A DNA stretch of 64,000 nt from an uncultured Nioella sp. (GTDB lineage Bacteria; Pseudomonadota; Alphaproteobacteria; Rhodobacterales; Rhodobacteraceae), in the NCBI GenBank assembly GCA_947495575.1, contig CANLZL010000003.1, forward strand, positions 62,001 to 126,000. The letters run 5' to 3'. The translations under genes were made by a program, and so were the position numbers. The notes under the pieces were generated by a model. It was not told the DNA's origin, did no database searches, and saw only the letters and a list, made by a program, of their open reading frames with translations. How positions within the stretch are numbered: position 1 is the stretch's first letter; every line of letters begins with the position of its first letter. This document shows positions 25,758-34,909 of the stretch, one piece after another.

Positions 25758-26351
25758 TTAGCGCGCGGTTTTCACACCGTTTTCGCGAAGCTCTTTGCAA
25801 ATAGTATCAAGGCTCTGAGCCTCAAGTGTTTCCGCGACATCATCATGCTCAACCGCCATGTACACAAAATACTCGCGGAAATTGACACCGTGGCCCTTGC
25901 CTTGTTTTCGATAATAAACACCGCTGAATTTCTCGCGTAGACGGTCGTATATAGATTTTCGAGCCTGTTCGTTGGAAGGATCAAAGAACTTGTCAGTGGC
26001 CTCCTTGGCGAGGGCCAAGTCTGAGCGGACCTTTGGAAGCTCTGGCGGTGACTTGTCTTTGCGATGCTTCATATAAAGTAGAAATCGGTTCCCTTTGTCG
26101 CGATGATGCTCGCTGGCCATGTGTCGAAGCGCGGGCAAATCGCCGTCCTGCTTCACAGTCTCCGCTTTTGAGTTTTCGCCAGTCAATGCGCGGACAGCAA
26201 CGCTAAGACGGGTTTCTGGGGTATCGTGACCAAGTGGGTGCGCCTCGATAATGGATAGAAGCAGTTTTTCCAAATAGGTACGCCCAAACAAAGTGCCAAC
26301 TGCATAATCTTCGTAGTTATCTTCGATCTGTTCGGTACTTTTGTCGGACAT
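25758..26351 (-). CDS. Element-borne protein of unknown function
   Basis: 197 residues from the ATG at 26351, preceded by GGGAG. The protein is hydrophilic and largely helical, with charged stretches such as KHRKDKSPPELPKVRSDLA. I see no catalytic motif, signal peptide or membrane segment. It lies between the integrase and AlpA-like genes on the same strand, a place often used for regulators or replication accessory genes. Confidence 0.7.
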   Translation of the reverse strand: MSDKSTEQIEDNYEDYAVGTLFGRTYLEKLLLSIIEAHPLGHDTPETRLSVAVRALTGENSKAETVKQDGDLPALRHMASEHHRDKGNRFLLYMKHRKDKSPPELPKVRSDLALAKEATDKFFDPSNEQARKSIYDRLREKFSGVYYRKQGKGHGVNFREYFVYMAVEHDDVAETLEAQSLDTICKELRENGVKTAR

Positions 26352-26424
26352 CGTAACACTCCCACTCAATCTATGTGCTGTTGATCAAATTCTTGAGATC
26401 CCACGCGCGCCCGCGCGAAGGCGC

Positions 26425-26443
26425 AACCGGACGATCACCGGTT
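26425..26443. repeat. Inverted repeat upstream of the unknown minus-strand gene
   Basis: AACCGG and CCGGTT flank ACGATCA in the 209-bp gap after the integrase gene. A second inverted repeat, GCTCC / GGAGC, is at 26480-26500. Either could be an operator for the downstream genes; neither has a T-run. Confidence 0.35.
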
Positions 26444-26560
26444 AAACACATGAATCTCGTCTTTTCTATGTTCAGGTATGCTCCCGGATTCCTTCGGAGC
26501 GGGATTGGCTAACGCACCCATGGCTTTGAGTGCCGTCGATGGGGTGGGGTCACCCGAGAG

Positions 26561-27727
26561 TCAGTCGCGTGGCTCTTTCAGTTCCAGGATGCGCTTGGCC
26601 ACCAGTTCGACCGGCTCGCGCAGACGTTCGGCGTTCACCACGATATAGCCACCGGTCACATCTCCATTGGTGCGGTGGTTCAGCAGGCGCTTAAGCGCGT
26701 AGTAGGGGACGTCGAGGCTCTCGGCGATGGTGATGAAGGTGCGCCGCAGGTCGTGCAAGGTGAAGCTGACGCCAGACCCGGCCGACACGCGTAGAAGGAA
26801 CTTTTTGGTTTCGACCAGATGGCCGGTACGACCCGGTCCGGGGAACACCCACGGGGAGTCTGGGTTCGCCTCACGCCGTTGGGCCAACAGGTCGGCCAGA
26901 AACTCCGACAGAGGGAGGGTTAGAGGGTCGCCATTCTTGGTGGTCGGCAGGTGAAGGGTCTTGGCCGAGAGGTCAACGTTCTCCCAGCGCAGTTGCATCA
27001 CTTCGCTGCGGCGCATGCCCGTGAACAGTGCGGTCAGCAGGAAATCCCGGGAATAAACTGGCTCCGCCATAACTGCCTTCCACCATGCGGGCAGATCGCC
27101 AGCGGTCACAACGGTCTGGCGGCGGCGCTCCTTGAACCACGCCCGAGCTTGGGTCAAGATTTGCACCGGATTGGGCGCGTAGTCGTCCTGCGTGGCGGAG
27201 ATGAAATTGTAGACCGAACGGTAGTGGCGCATCACGTTGTTGGCGGTGGTTTCGCCGTGTTTCTTGCCAATCTCCTGATGCTTCTTAAGAACCATCTGGC
27301 GGGTGATTTCCTTCATCTCTTTCTTGCGCCAAGCCTTAAGGTACAGCTGTTCCGACCGGCGATAGTTGCTGACCGTATTGGGGGACAGCGTCTTACGGGC
27401 CTCGAAGAAACGGTCGAAGGCCATTTCCACGGTGACCCGTTCCCGCTTCTCTTTGCGTTTCTCGGCATTGGGGTCGCGCCCTTCGGCCATCTCGCCCAGA
27501 ATGACCAGTGCCTTCTTGCGGGCAATCTCCGGCGCAAACACATCGGCCCGGCCAATCGTCACCCGCCGCGTGCATCGGTTCACCTGCCCTTCGGCAAAGA
27601 ACACCTTGGAGTTGGCCCCAACCCGTAACCCAAAGCCCGATAGCATAGTGTCGCGATAAAACACTTGTCCGCTCTTGGGGTGGGGAACTTCATCGACTGC
27701 GCGGCGTGTAAGACGTAGACTTGGCAT
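26561..27727 (-). CDS. Tyrosine-family site-specific integrase
   Basis: 388 residues from the ATG at 27727, which has GGAGGG before it. An N-terminal arm-binding domain contains SGFGLRVGANSKVFF. A core-binding domain includes LSPNTVSNYRRSEQLYLKAW. The catalytic domain has the first Arg in TGMRRSEVMQLRW, HDLRRTFIT (His-x-x-Arg) and LLNHRTNGDVTGGYI with the second His and the nucleophilic Tyr. The protein appears intact. It most likely inserted the element at the tRNA-Thr anticodon loop. Unlike many such integrases the gene is not adjacent to an att site: it lies 5 kb from attL. Confidence 0.95.
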   Translation of the reverse strand: MPSLRLTRRAVDEVPHPKSGQVFYRDTMLSGFGLRVGANSKVFFAEGQVNRCTRRVTIGRADVFAPEIARKKALVILGEMAEGRDPNAEKRKEKRERVTVEMAFDRFFEARKTLSPNTVSNYRRSEQLYLKAWRKKEMKEITRQMVLKKHQEIGKKHGETTANNVMRHYRSVYNFISATQDDYAPNPVQILTQARAWFKERRRQTVVTAGDLPAWWKAVMAEPVYSRDFLLTALFTGMRRSEVMQLRWENVDLSAKTLHLPTTKNGDPLTLPLSEFLADLLAQRREANPDSPWVFPGPGRTGHLVETKKFLLRVSAGSGVSFTLHDLRRTFITIAESLDVPYYALKRLLNHRTNGDVTGGYIVVNAERLREPVELVAKRILELKEPRD

Positions 27728-28158
27728 TGTGACCCTCCTTCTGGCCACAAGCCAATATAAGTACATCCAGAGAAAAAGCTCGACTTTTCATCATGTTATG
27801 AAACCATATGAGACGTGGTGCGACAGAAGGAAAACCTGTCCGGTCTCTTGGTTTTTGGAAGGCAACAGCAAATACAAACTAGCTGACGTGACTATTGCTT
27901 GTGAATTGACAAAGCGGTCCGAGCTTTTCAGTTGCCACAATCGAGTCGACTGCCGACCCTGAGACTGTCTGCTGATTGCATCAACGGGCGCTGGCATGTA
28001 CGTATTCTCAATCCTACGGCATGGCAAAACCGCACCAGACATACGCAAATATGGCGTGACTTGTTAGGATCCGACCCATATGTTGTGCGACACAGCAGCA
28101 TTGTGTTTCGGGGCGGTATCCCCTCATTCACTTTGCGAGCCAGAAAGAAGTTTCAGCT
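27728..28158. other. Gap of 431 bp between integrase and methyltransferase genes, nothing recognised
   Basis: The divergent promoters for the integrase and the restriction operon must lie here. Short frames exist on both strands but none has a good ribosome-binding site or protein-like composition. No operator for a controller protein is apparent. Confidence 0.5.
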
Positions 28159-29676
28159 ATGAGGGACAAGCCAGTGTCGTCGGATGTATTCGTGAACAAG
28201 CTTACACGACTCCGTGCCGGCAACGCGCCTCGCGTTCTTGACCTGTTTGCAGGCTGCGGCGGGTTATCTCTGGGTTTCAATGCGGCGGGCTTTGAAATCG
28301 TCGGCGCTGTTGAACTTGATCCAGATGCAGCCCGCTCACACGGTCTGAATTTCCACCCCGGGAAAAACGCCCATGCCAAACCAGTCGATATTACTGTAAC
28401 GGGTCCCGACGAGCTGGCTAAGAGCTTGGAGCTTGGTGCGACTTCTCAGGCTGTCGATGTTATCATTGGTGGCCCGCCATGTCAGGCGTTCGCCCGCGTT
28501 GGGCGGCCTAAGCTTCGTGAAGTGGATGAACATCCTGAAGCCTTTCGGCGCGATCCACGTGCGAGGTTATACCAAGAATACCTCCACTATGTTGAGGCCT
28601 TCAAACCGGTCGCTGTCCTCATGGAAAACGTTCCGGACGTCCTCAATCACGGCGGGCAGAACCTCGCGGAAGAAATCTGCGAAGTACTCGAAACCAAGGG
28701 TTACGTAGCGGGATATACCCTTCTGAACGCGGCATTCTATGGTGTGCCCCAAATGCGCGAGCGGATGTTTCTCATGGCTTATCGTCGTGAAGCCGCCGAT
28801 CAAATCGTATTCCCAAAGCCAACCCATTGGGTGCAACTTCCGCCCGGTTATGAAGGCTCGAGAGCCGTTGCGCTCAAATTCCTGAAGAAAGACGGGCTGT
28901 TAGAAGACGCTTTTGACTATATTGCACCTCCAGAGGTCAAACCGGACCTGACGCCTGCTGTTACGGCGCGCCAAGCGCTTGGCGATCTACCGCAAATTGA
29001 TGCGCGCAAAGAGCTGGCCGAAGGCCGACTGAAACGGGGCGCACGACGCTTTGACCAGCTGATTCCATACGGTCAAGCCTCGACACTTTCGGACTATGCT
29101 AAGGTCATGCGCTCCTGGCCGGGCTTCGAAGCGAGGAGTGCCCTTTATGATCATGTGATCCGCTACTTGCCGCGCGACTATCCACTGTTCGCGCGCCTCA
29201 AGCCGGGCGATCAGTATCCACAAGCCTTCGAACAGGCAAACGTCATGTTTGCAGAAGCCCTCGAAGAGCTCGCAGCCCAAGGCAAACCTCTCAAAGAGGG
29301 CTCTGCTGCCTATGACGAGCTAAAAAAATCCATCGTCCCGCCCTATGATCCGGGGAAATTCCCGAACAAGTGGCGTAAAATGTGGGCGGATGCTCCGGCT
29401 AGGACGCTGATGGCCCATCTTGGCAAGGACAGCTATAGCCACATCCATTATGACCATGCCCAGGCACGGACCATCTCAGTACGTGAAGCTGCACGGTTGC
29501 AATCCTTCCCAGACGGGTTTGTGTTTTCTGGCACGATGAATCCGGCCTTCCGCCAAATTGGCAACGCTGTCCCGCCGCTCATGGCAAAAGCCATAGCAAC
29601 ACAGATGGCCGCTACCCTCATGCAATTTTCTCAAGAGAGTGATTATGGACATCTCAAAGCGGCAGGAGCTCTATAG
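28159..29676 (+). CDS. DNA (cytosine-5-)-methyltransferase
   Basis: 505 residues. Motif I is LDLFAGCGGLSLGFNAAGF (about residue 28 onward). The catalytic GGPPCQAFARVG lies near residues 104-115 and motif VI is MENVPDVLN (about 154). The C-terminal motifs QSFPDGF and IGNAVPPLMA (motif X) are present, so the enzyme looks functional. It is first in a tight operon with McrB-like, McrC-like and Vsr genes, so it should protect host DNA from the linked nuclease. The recognition sequence cannot be read from the protein. The last 32 bp overlap the next gene. Confidence 0.95.
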   Translation: MRDKPVSSDVFVNKLTRLRAGNAPRVLDLFAGCGGLSLGFNAAGFEIVGAVELDPDAARSHGLNFHPGKNAHAKPVDITVTGPDELAKSLELGATSQAVDVIIGGPPCQAFARVGRPKLREVDEHPEAFRRDPRARLYQEYLHYVEAFKPVAVLMENVPDVLNHGGQNLAEEICEVLETKGYVAGYTLLNAAFYGVPQMRERMFLMAYRREAADQIVFPKPTHWVQLPPGYEGSRAVALKFLKKDGLLEDAFDYIAPPEVKPDLTPAVTARQALGDLPQIDARKELAEGRLKRGARRFDQLIPYGQASTLSDYAKVMRSWPGFEARSALYDHVIRYLPRDYPLFARLKPGDQYPQAFEQANVMFAEALEELAAQGKPLKEGSAAYDELKKSIVPPYDPGKFPNKWRKMWADAPARTLMAHLGKDSYSHIHYDHAQARTISVREAARLQSFPDGFVFSGTMNPAFRQIGNAVPPLMAKAIATQMAATLMQFSQESDYGHLKAAGAL

Positions 29677-31351
29677 GCAGGCGCTAAAGAACGACAAAAG
29701 CGCCACTCCGAATACAAGCTTTCGAGATGCATTTGGCGTCTCCAATAGTGCCAAAATAATTGGTCGTGGGTTCTTTTGCTTTAATCTCAATCTTGAGAGC
29801 CTTGGGCCAAGCGTTGATCAACTTGTCGTCCACTGCCTTTTGCGATTTCCTCCGGAAGACGAAATATATTTTTCGATAATTATCAAAAAGGACATGCCGC
29901 AGCTGCGCGCCCGATTGGCTGAAATGAAAGCGGTCGGAACTTCAAAACCTTGGAAGCGCCCCGGTGACGCTGACGAGGTTGAGGACGACAGCGATCAAGA
30001 TCAAAGCGGTGCAGCCAGTGCACCAGAGTCATCGCCGCAATCGCCTGATGACCTCGACTACGCCGCCAAGAACAACAACGTCAAAGGATACCTAGCACAG
30101 GATGGGCGGCTCTACCTTCGCAATAAGGGCTTTTTTGATGAGCTGCCTGAAGATTTAGGCACTATCAGTCGTCCGGTCGCCATCGAGAAAATCGTGTTTG
30201 CGATCTATCCACCAGCCGCAGCGGCCAGACGCTCGCTCCTGGCGCGCGAATTTGTCGGCTATCTGGGCTCGCTCATCGGGCGTGAAAACATCCATGAGGC
30301 ACGCTCTGTCTGGCCCGAAACCAATGCGGTCAGCCCTGAAATGGCCCGCATGCCGGATACGATCGACCTTCCAGGCATCGAAGCCGCCGTCAGCGCCCTT
30401 GGCGGGCACTATCCCAATGGCGAGATCGCGCGCTATCACGCCGGGCTCAATTTCTTAAAGCACAAGCATTTTGTCATACTCTCCGGTCTTTCCGGCACCG
30501 GCAAAACCCAGCTTGCTTTGCTCTACGCGCGAGCCATCCACGGTAAAACCGCCCGTGATGCCGATGATCCATTCCTCTTTGTTTGCCCCGTCAGGCCGGA
30601 ATGGACCGACCCGGCAGGGCTGACTGGCTACTATGACGTGCTGACCGATCGATACGTGGTGCCGCCTTTCTTGGAGGCGGTGCTCGTCGCCACGGCATTC
30701 AAAGACTCTCCTGTCTTCGTCATTCTCGATGAGATGAACCTTGCTCGCGTTGAGTATTATTTCTCTGACGTTCTTTCTGCCATCGAGACGGGCGAAGCTC
30801 TACCATTGCATTCAAACGGAGTTCCGCTTGAAGGATCAACGGGAAGCAGCATCCCCGCATCGATCCCACTGCCGCCAAATCTGTTTATAACCGGTACGAT
30901 CAATATCGATGAAACCACCAACCCCGTCAGTGACAAGGTGCTCGACCGGGCCATTCTCATCGAGATGAACGACGTCGATGTTGATGGCTACATCACTAAG
31001 ATCGAAGCCGAGCAACCGGCGCTTGGCACGGCCTGCGGTGCCTGTCGGACGCATCTTGTTACCCTGCAAAATATCATGACCGGACATCGGCTAGGTTTCG
31101 GCTACCGATTGGTCAGCGAAGTAATCACATATCACAACTTCGCCGTACGGAAACTCGGACAGAGCTCAGACGAAGTGCTTGATCAGCTAATGATCCAAAA
31201 GCTCTTGGTCAAACTTCGAGGCTCTGAAGCACAGCGCTCGCTTCTTGAAGACCTTACCAAGCAGCTCTCATCATTGCCGCGCTCCAAAGCACTTCTCGAT
31301 GGCCTTGCCGCCGATCTAGACGAGTACGGCGCGTTCCAGGCCAGCCGATAG
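29645..31351 (+). CDS. McrB-like AAA+ GTPase of the restriction complex
   Basis: 568 residues from the ATG at 29645; a GTG two codons earlier is also possible. The N-terminal 230 residues contain a variable recognition region, with an acidic low-complexity stretch near residues 110-135. The AAA+ core has Walker A GLSGTGKT (about 281), Walker B VILDEMNLARVEYYFSD (about 358) and the McrB-type segment TINIDETTNPVSDKVLDRA (about 417). McrB-like GTPases translocate or remodel DNA and activate a nuclease partner, here the next gene. Coupling to a linked 5mC methyltransferase resembles the LlaJI R-M system, not the methylation-dependent McrBC of E. coli. Confidence 0.92.
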   Translation: MDISKRQELYRQALKNDKSATPNTSFRDAFGVSNSAKIIGRGFFCFNLNLESLGPSVDQLVVHCLLRFPPEDEIYFSIIIKKDMPQLRARLAEMKAVGTSKPWKRPGDADEVEDDSDQDQSGAASAPESSPQSPDDLDYAAKNNNVKGYLAQDGRLYLRNKGFFDELPEDLGTISRPVAIEKIVFAIYPPAAAARRSLLAREFVGYLGSLIGRENIHEARSVWPETNAVSPEMARMPDTIDLPGIEAAVSALGGHYPNGEIARYHAGLNFLKHKHFVILSGLSGTGKTQLALLYARAIHGKTARDADDPFLFVCPVRPEWTDPAGLTGYYDVLTDRYVVPPFLEAVLVATAFKDSPVFVILDEMNLARVEYYFSDVLSAIETGEALPLHSNGVPLEGSTGSSIPASIPLPPNLFITGTINIDETTNPVSDKVLDRAILIEMNDVDVDGYITKIEAEQPALGTACGACRTHLVTLQNIMTGHRLGFGYRLVSEVITYHNFAVRKLGQSSDEVLDQLMIQKLLVKLRGSEAQRSLLEDLTKQLSSLPRSKALLDGLAADLDEYGAFQASR

Positions 31352-31363
31352 AGCACCGGACGC

Positions 31364-33043
31364 GTGCCCTCGCTGCATATCATCTCTGAGGACACGGGCG
31401 CATCCTGGCAGATCTGGCCCGCCGCCGATGTTATCCCACCGGGCGAAGTGCGCGAATCCGCCAGCTACATCTTTGAGCTCCGCGACAGTGATCATGCTCA
31501 GGACACGGATCTTTTGATTGATGAGGTGCCGCTCGAAGCGCTGAGATCGCGCAAACCCGGCGCCGCACGCTGGCGATGGCAGACAGGATTTCACGCAGGG
31601 GAAGTCGCAGCAGAGCTCAAAACTCCTGGGCGCAATTCCATCCGTTTTGATCTAGTCACCGACCCCGACCGCAAGAAGCTTACTCGCGATGACTTCGATA
31701 CCATGCTGCGCGATATCCTCACGGATAGCTTCGCTCTGTTTGCCCTTACAACCTTCCGAAAGGGCATAGCCCAGGGCATCAGTGCTAAGCCGCCTGCCAT
31801 TGCCCGGCTCGAATATCTGCGATCGAGAATGGACGATCTTGAACGCGTTCTCAAAGAAATCGAACGCCGTCCACGCCACCATTTACGCTCTCAAGAGCGT
31901 GTCATTCCCTATCACCAAGTGCGCAAAGCCACCGGTGACGAAGTGATCCGGTCATTTGCCCGTGGCCATGTCGCGCGTGTACCGCCAAACACTCGACTGC
32001 CATCCACGCTTGGCGGCTTTCTGCCGCTGGATTTCCGAGTCCGACAACGCTTTAGCTCCTTTGATCTGCCGGAGCACAGGCAAATGGCAGCCGTCCTGTC
32101 TTCATGGGCGGCATGGCTCACCGTCTCCGCCGATCAACTGCAAAAGATAACCACAAGAGGTGACCCCGAAACGAGCCAATCCGCTGCGCTCTGGGCTAAT
32201 CGCTGCCGCCGTCTGGCGCGGCGACTGCATGTTATGCGAAATACCGATCCGCTCAAAGATCTGCCGAGCGCACCACCGCAGCTCCAACTAACCTCGCTAT
32301 TCCGCAGCGATCCCAGATATCGCAAGTTCTACAAGCTCTATCAGCAGTTTAACTTAGGCTTAGCCTCTATCTTTGGGGATTTTCTCAACCTGCCGCTGGC
32401 TCGCACTTTCGACCTATATGAGCTCTGGTGCTTTTTGCGGTTGGTTCATGCCGGTGTGAAGCAATTTGGTCCGACTGCTGTGGACTTCAAAAATCTATTC
32501 ATCCGGGATGGGGCAGGCGGTCTCACCATCGCTGCAAGCGCCGTCACCGTAAAAGTCTCCCAAGATTGGGAGCTTATGTTCCAAAAACGCTATGAAGAGT
32601 TTTGGAAAGCCGATGATAAACGCGGTTCCTTCAGCCGAACAATGACACCCGATATTGTCCTGGCTGGACCAAACCCCAAGGCCCCAGGCCCGCCCAAGCT
32701 CATAGTGCTTGATGCGAAATACCGGATAGACACCGCGCTCAATGACGCCATTAGCTCGATTCACACCTACCGCGATGCATTGGTTGAAGATGCTGGCAGA
32801 GGTGATTTTCCCCGGATCGTGGAAGCTGCTTACCTGCTGACACCCCATATCCCCGATGCCGGTAGTCCAGACTTTCAGAAGACGGCCATGCCAGGGCGGC
32901 TCTTTCACCCTGACTACCGCTCAACCTTCCGCTTTGGGGCTGCAACTCTTAAACCGGGCATGCCGCTTGCTGAAATCTGCGCCTGCCTGCGCGCGATCAT
33001 CGAAGATGCACGCGATAAAACAAGCCGTTCAAAAACGCGATAA
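31364..33043 (+). CDS. McrC-like nuclease subunit (DUF2357 + PD-(D/E)XK)
   Basis: 559 residues, starting at GTG 12 bp after the McrB-like gene. The N-terminal beta-rich region is followed by a helical DUF2357-type segment ending in DLYELWCFLRLVHAG. The C-terminal PD-(D/E)XK nuclease core is visible as TPDIVLAGP (about 428) and LIVLDAKYR (about 447), supplying the two acidic residues and the lysine. By analogy with McrC and LlaJI.R2 it binds the GTPase ring and cuts DNA. Confidence 0.88.
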   Translation: MPSLHIISEDTGASWQIWPAADVIPPGEVRESASYIFELRDSDHAQDTDLLIDEVPLEALRSRKPGAARWRWQTGFHAGEVAAELKTPGRNSIRFDLVTDPDRKKLTRDDFDTMLRDILTDSFALFALTTFRKGIAQGISAKPPAIARLEYLRSRMDDLERVLKEIERRPRHHLRSQERVIPYHQVRKATGDEVIRSFARGHVARVPPNTRLPSTLGGFLPLDFRVRQRFSSFDLPEHRQMAAVLSSWAAWLTVSADQLQKITTRGDPETSQSAALWANRCRRLARRLHVMRNTDPLKDLPSAPPQLQLTSLFRSDPRYRKFYKLYQQFNLGLASIFGDFLNLPLARTFDLYELWCFLRLVHAGVKQFGPTAVDFKNLFIRDGAGGLTIAASAVTVKVSQDWELMFQKRYEEFWKADDKRGSFSRTMTPDIVLAGPNPKAPGPPKLIVLDAKYRIDTALNDAISSIHTYRDALVEDAGRGDFPRIVEAAYLLTPHIPDAGSPDFQKTAMPGRLFHPDYRSTFRFGAATLKPGMPLAEICACLRAIIEDARDKTSRSKTR

Positions 33044-33047
33044 AACC

Positions 33048-33506
33048 ATGGATGTTCTCACAAAAGAGCAGCGTCGAAAGAACATGCGCAACATTCGCGG
33101 GCGCGGAACAAAACCTGAGCGTTTCTTGGGACGGGCACTGCATGCACAAGGTTTCCGCTATCGCCTCAATGTCGCAAGCCTTCCCGGATCACCAGATTTG
33201 GTTTTTCCAAAATACAGAGCTGTGATCTTCGTCCATGGGTGTTTCTGGCACGGCCATGACTGCCATCTCTTCAAAGTCCCAGCCACACGACAAGACTTTT
33301 GGTTGGATAAGATAAACAAAACCAAAGCGCGAGACGCGTACGCCACCGAATTGCTCATAGACCAAGGCTGGCGTGTCATGGTCGTCTGGGAATGTGCTCT
33401 CAAAGGCCGGGGCAAGCATACGGTCGGGCAAATTCTCGAGAGCTGTGGGACCTTTCTGCGAGGCGATGACGTTCAACTCGAAATCAGGGGACTGCCTCTT
33501 CCCTAA
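33048..33506 (+). CDS. vsr: Very-short-patch repair endonuclease
   Basis: 152 residues from the ATG at 33048, beginning MDVLTKEQRRKNMRNIRGRG, the usual Vsr opening. Landmarks are GSPDLVFPKYRAVIFVHGC, with the catalytic aspartate, and CFWHGHDCHLF, with the catalytic histidine and zinc cysteines. Vsr nicks T:G mismatches made when 5-methylcytosine deaminates, so it usually accompanies a cytosine methyltransferase, as here. It follows the nuclease gene by 4 bp. An in-frame ATG at 33006 overlaps that gene and is less likely. Confidence 0.94.
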   Translation: MDVLTKEQRRKNMRNIRGRGTKPERFLGRALHAQGFRYRLNVASLPGSPDLVFPKYRAVIFVHGCFWHGHDCHLFKVPATRQDFWLDKINKTKARDAYATELLIDQGWRVMVVWECALKGRGKHTVGQILESCGTFLRGDDVQLEIRGLPLP

Positions 33507-33684
33507 CATCCAAGCCGACCGCTCGTTCGACCGACCCGGCCGATGCACAGCATGATGCGCTCTATGAACACAATTGAGGGTGGAAACAGGTGGATTATTG
33601 CGCGTAGATTACTCCTGACCGTCTCTGAGGTGAAAAGAGCGCTCCCCGTTCTTAGATGAGACGATAGTTACTTCTGGGCTTGGC

Positions 33685-34905
33685 ATGAGATTAACGTTTC
33701 TAGACAAAATTGAAGAAGATGGAGCAACATGCTTGCTCTGCAGAACAACACTTAAAGACTACGTCTCGTCCTTAGGGGGCGACTTCCAAGATTATTTTGT
33801 ACAAAGAGCAATCGTAACAAACAAGTTCCTAGATCAACTTTGGGAAACGGTTTCGAGAAAGCGGCACATTCCAACCATTGTTTTAGTTACGAATGACCAG
33901 AAATCTGAACTTCAAATCGGTGAAGAATTTCAGATTAATGGTGAAATTAAAATTCTAGACGGATTGCAAAGAAGCGCGCGGCTTCATGCCATTTGGAATA
34001 CTCTGGTTTTTCTCGAGACCGAATTCGAAGACGATCTAGAATTGAACGGGGCGCGTCTTGCGAGAAAACACAGCTCACGGCTGAAAGAACTGGACTGTGC
34101 GCCATCTCTTTTTGTTAAGATGCTCTCGACGAAGCGCACCCTTCAGAAAAGTGAAAGCCTTTATGACTTTTTTAACAATAACTTCATTTGGCTTGAGGTG
34201 TGGGTAGGACTCACCGAAGCCGAGCAAGTGAAAAAGATGCTCGTGTTGAACGCGGGGCATAAGACCGTCAACATTAAGCACCAAATTGAGCTTCTCTTTA
34301 TCGAGTATCTTCCGCTTCTAAAGGAAGCCATCCCAAATGCAACAGTGTATCGCGAACGCGACGTTAGTTCTCAAAGTTACAGCAAGAACAGGCGACCCAA
34401 TGATTTTCATTTCGCCCATTTGATATCTGCATTTGAGTCGTTGAATTCAGCGAAACCAATTACTACAAATTCAGAATTCTCTGCGGCCAAGTCGTTCGCA
34501 AGCGGCGATGAAACGGAAAGCGACGAGCTTTCGAGAGTTGATCTCGAAACAATGCAGAAATTTGCGCATACTATATCGGAACTGGATTCACATCTCTCCG
34601 ATAAGATCGGCGTGACGTGGCTTGGAAGAGAAGTAGTGCTCGTTGGCTTGTTTGGTGCCATTGGTAAGCACGCGAAAGACAATTATGTTTCGGCATTGTC
34701 CGGGCTAGAGCATTTTGAATCCCATATCGGCGAATATGTAGGTTCATTGAATCTCTCAGAGTTCGAAGAAGTTCGAAATAGCCTTGATCTTTCAAAAGTG
34801 AACATCGGCGCAAAAAACAAGAAGGCTGTCTATGAAGCGACTCTGGAATTTCTTGATGCACCTTCTTTGGAGAAATTCGACTGGCGAAAGCACTTCGAGG
34901 GGTAG
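33685..34905 (+). CDS. DGQHR-like protein of unknown function (possible defence component)
   Basis: 406 residues. The N-terminal half contains EIKILDGLQRSARLHAIW, a variant of the DGQ(H/Q)R motif of DGQHR, DndB and DUF262 proteins, which share a ParB-like fold. A second family-like stretch reads LVLNAGHKTVNIKHQIELL. The C-terminal half is helical without a clear nuclease motif. The gene is AT-richer than its neighbours and uses A/T-ending codons, suggesting separate transfer. It is followed after 4 bp by a HEPN gene with which it must be co-transcribed. Function is not known; DUF262-type nuclease, sensor or modification-factor roles are all possible. Confidence 0.65.
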   Translation: MRLTFLDKIEEDGATCLLCRTTLKDYVSSLGGDFQDYFVQRAIVTNKFLDQLWETVSRKRHIPTIVLVTNDQKSELQIGEEFQINGEIKILDGLQRSARLHAIWNTLVFLETEFEDDLELNGARLARKHSSRLKELDCAPSLFVKMLSTKRTLQKSESLYDFFNNNFIWLEVWVGLTEAEQVKKMLVLNAGHKTVNIKHQIELLFIEYLPLLKEAIPNATVYRERDVSSQSYSKNRRPNDFHFAHLISAFESLNSAKPITTNSEFSAAKSFASGDETESDELSRVDLETMQKFAHTISELDSHLSDKIGVTWLGREVVLVGLFGAIGKHAKDNYVSALSGLEHFESHIGEYVGSLNLSEFEEVRNSLDLSKVNIGAKNKKAVYEATLEFLDAPSLEKFDWRKHFEG

Positions 34906-34909
34906 CACC

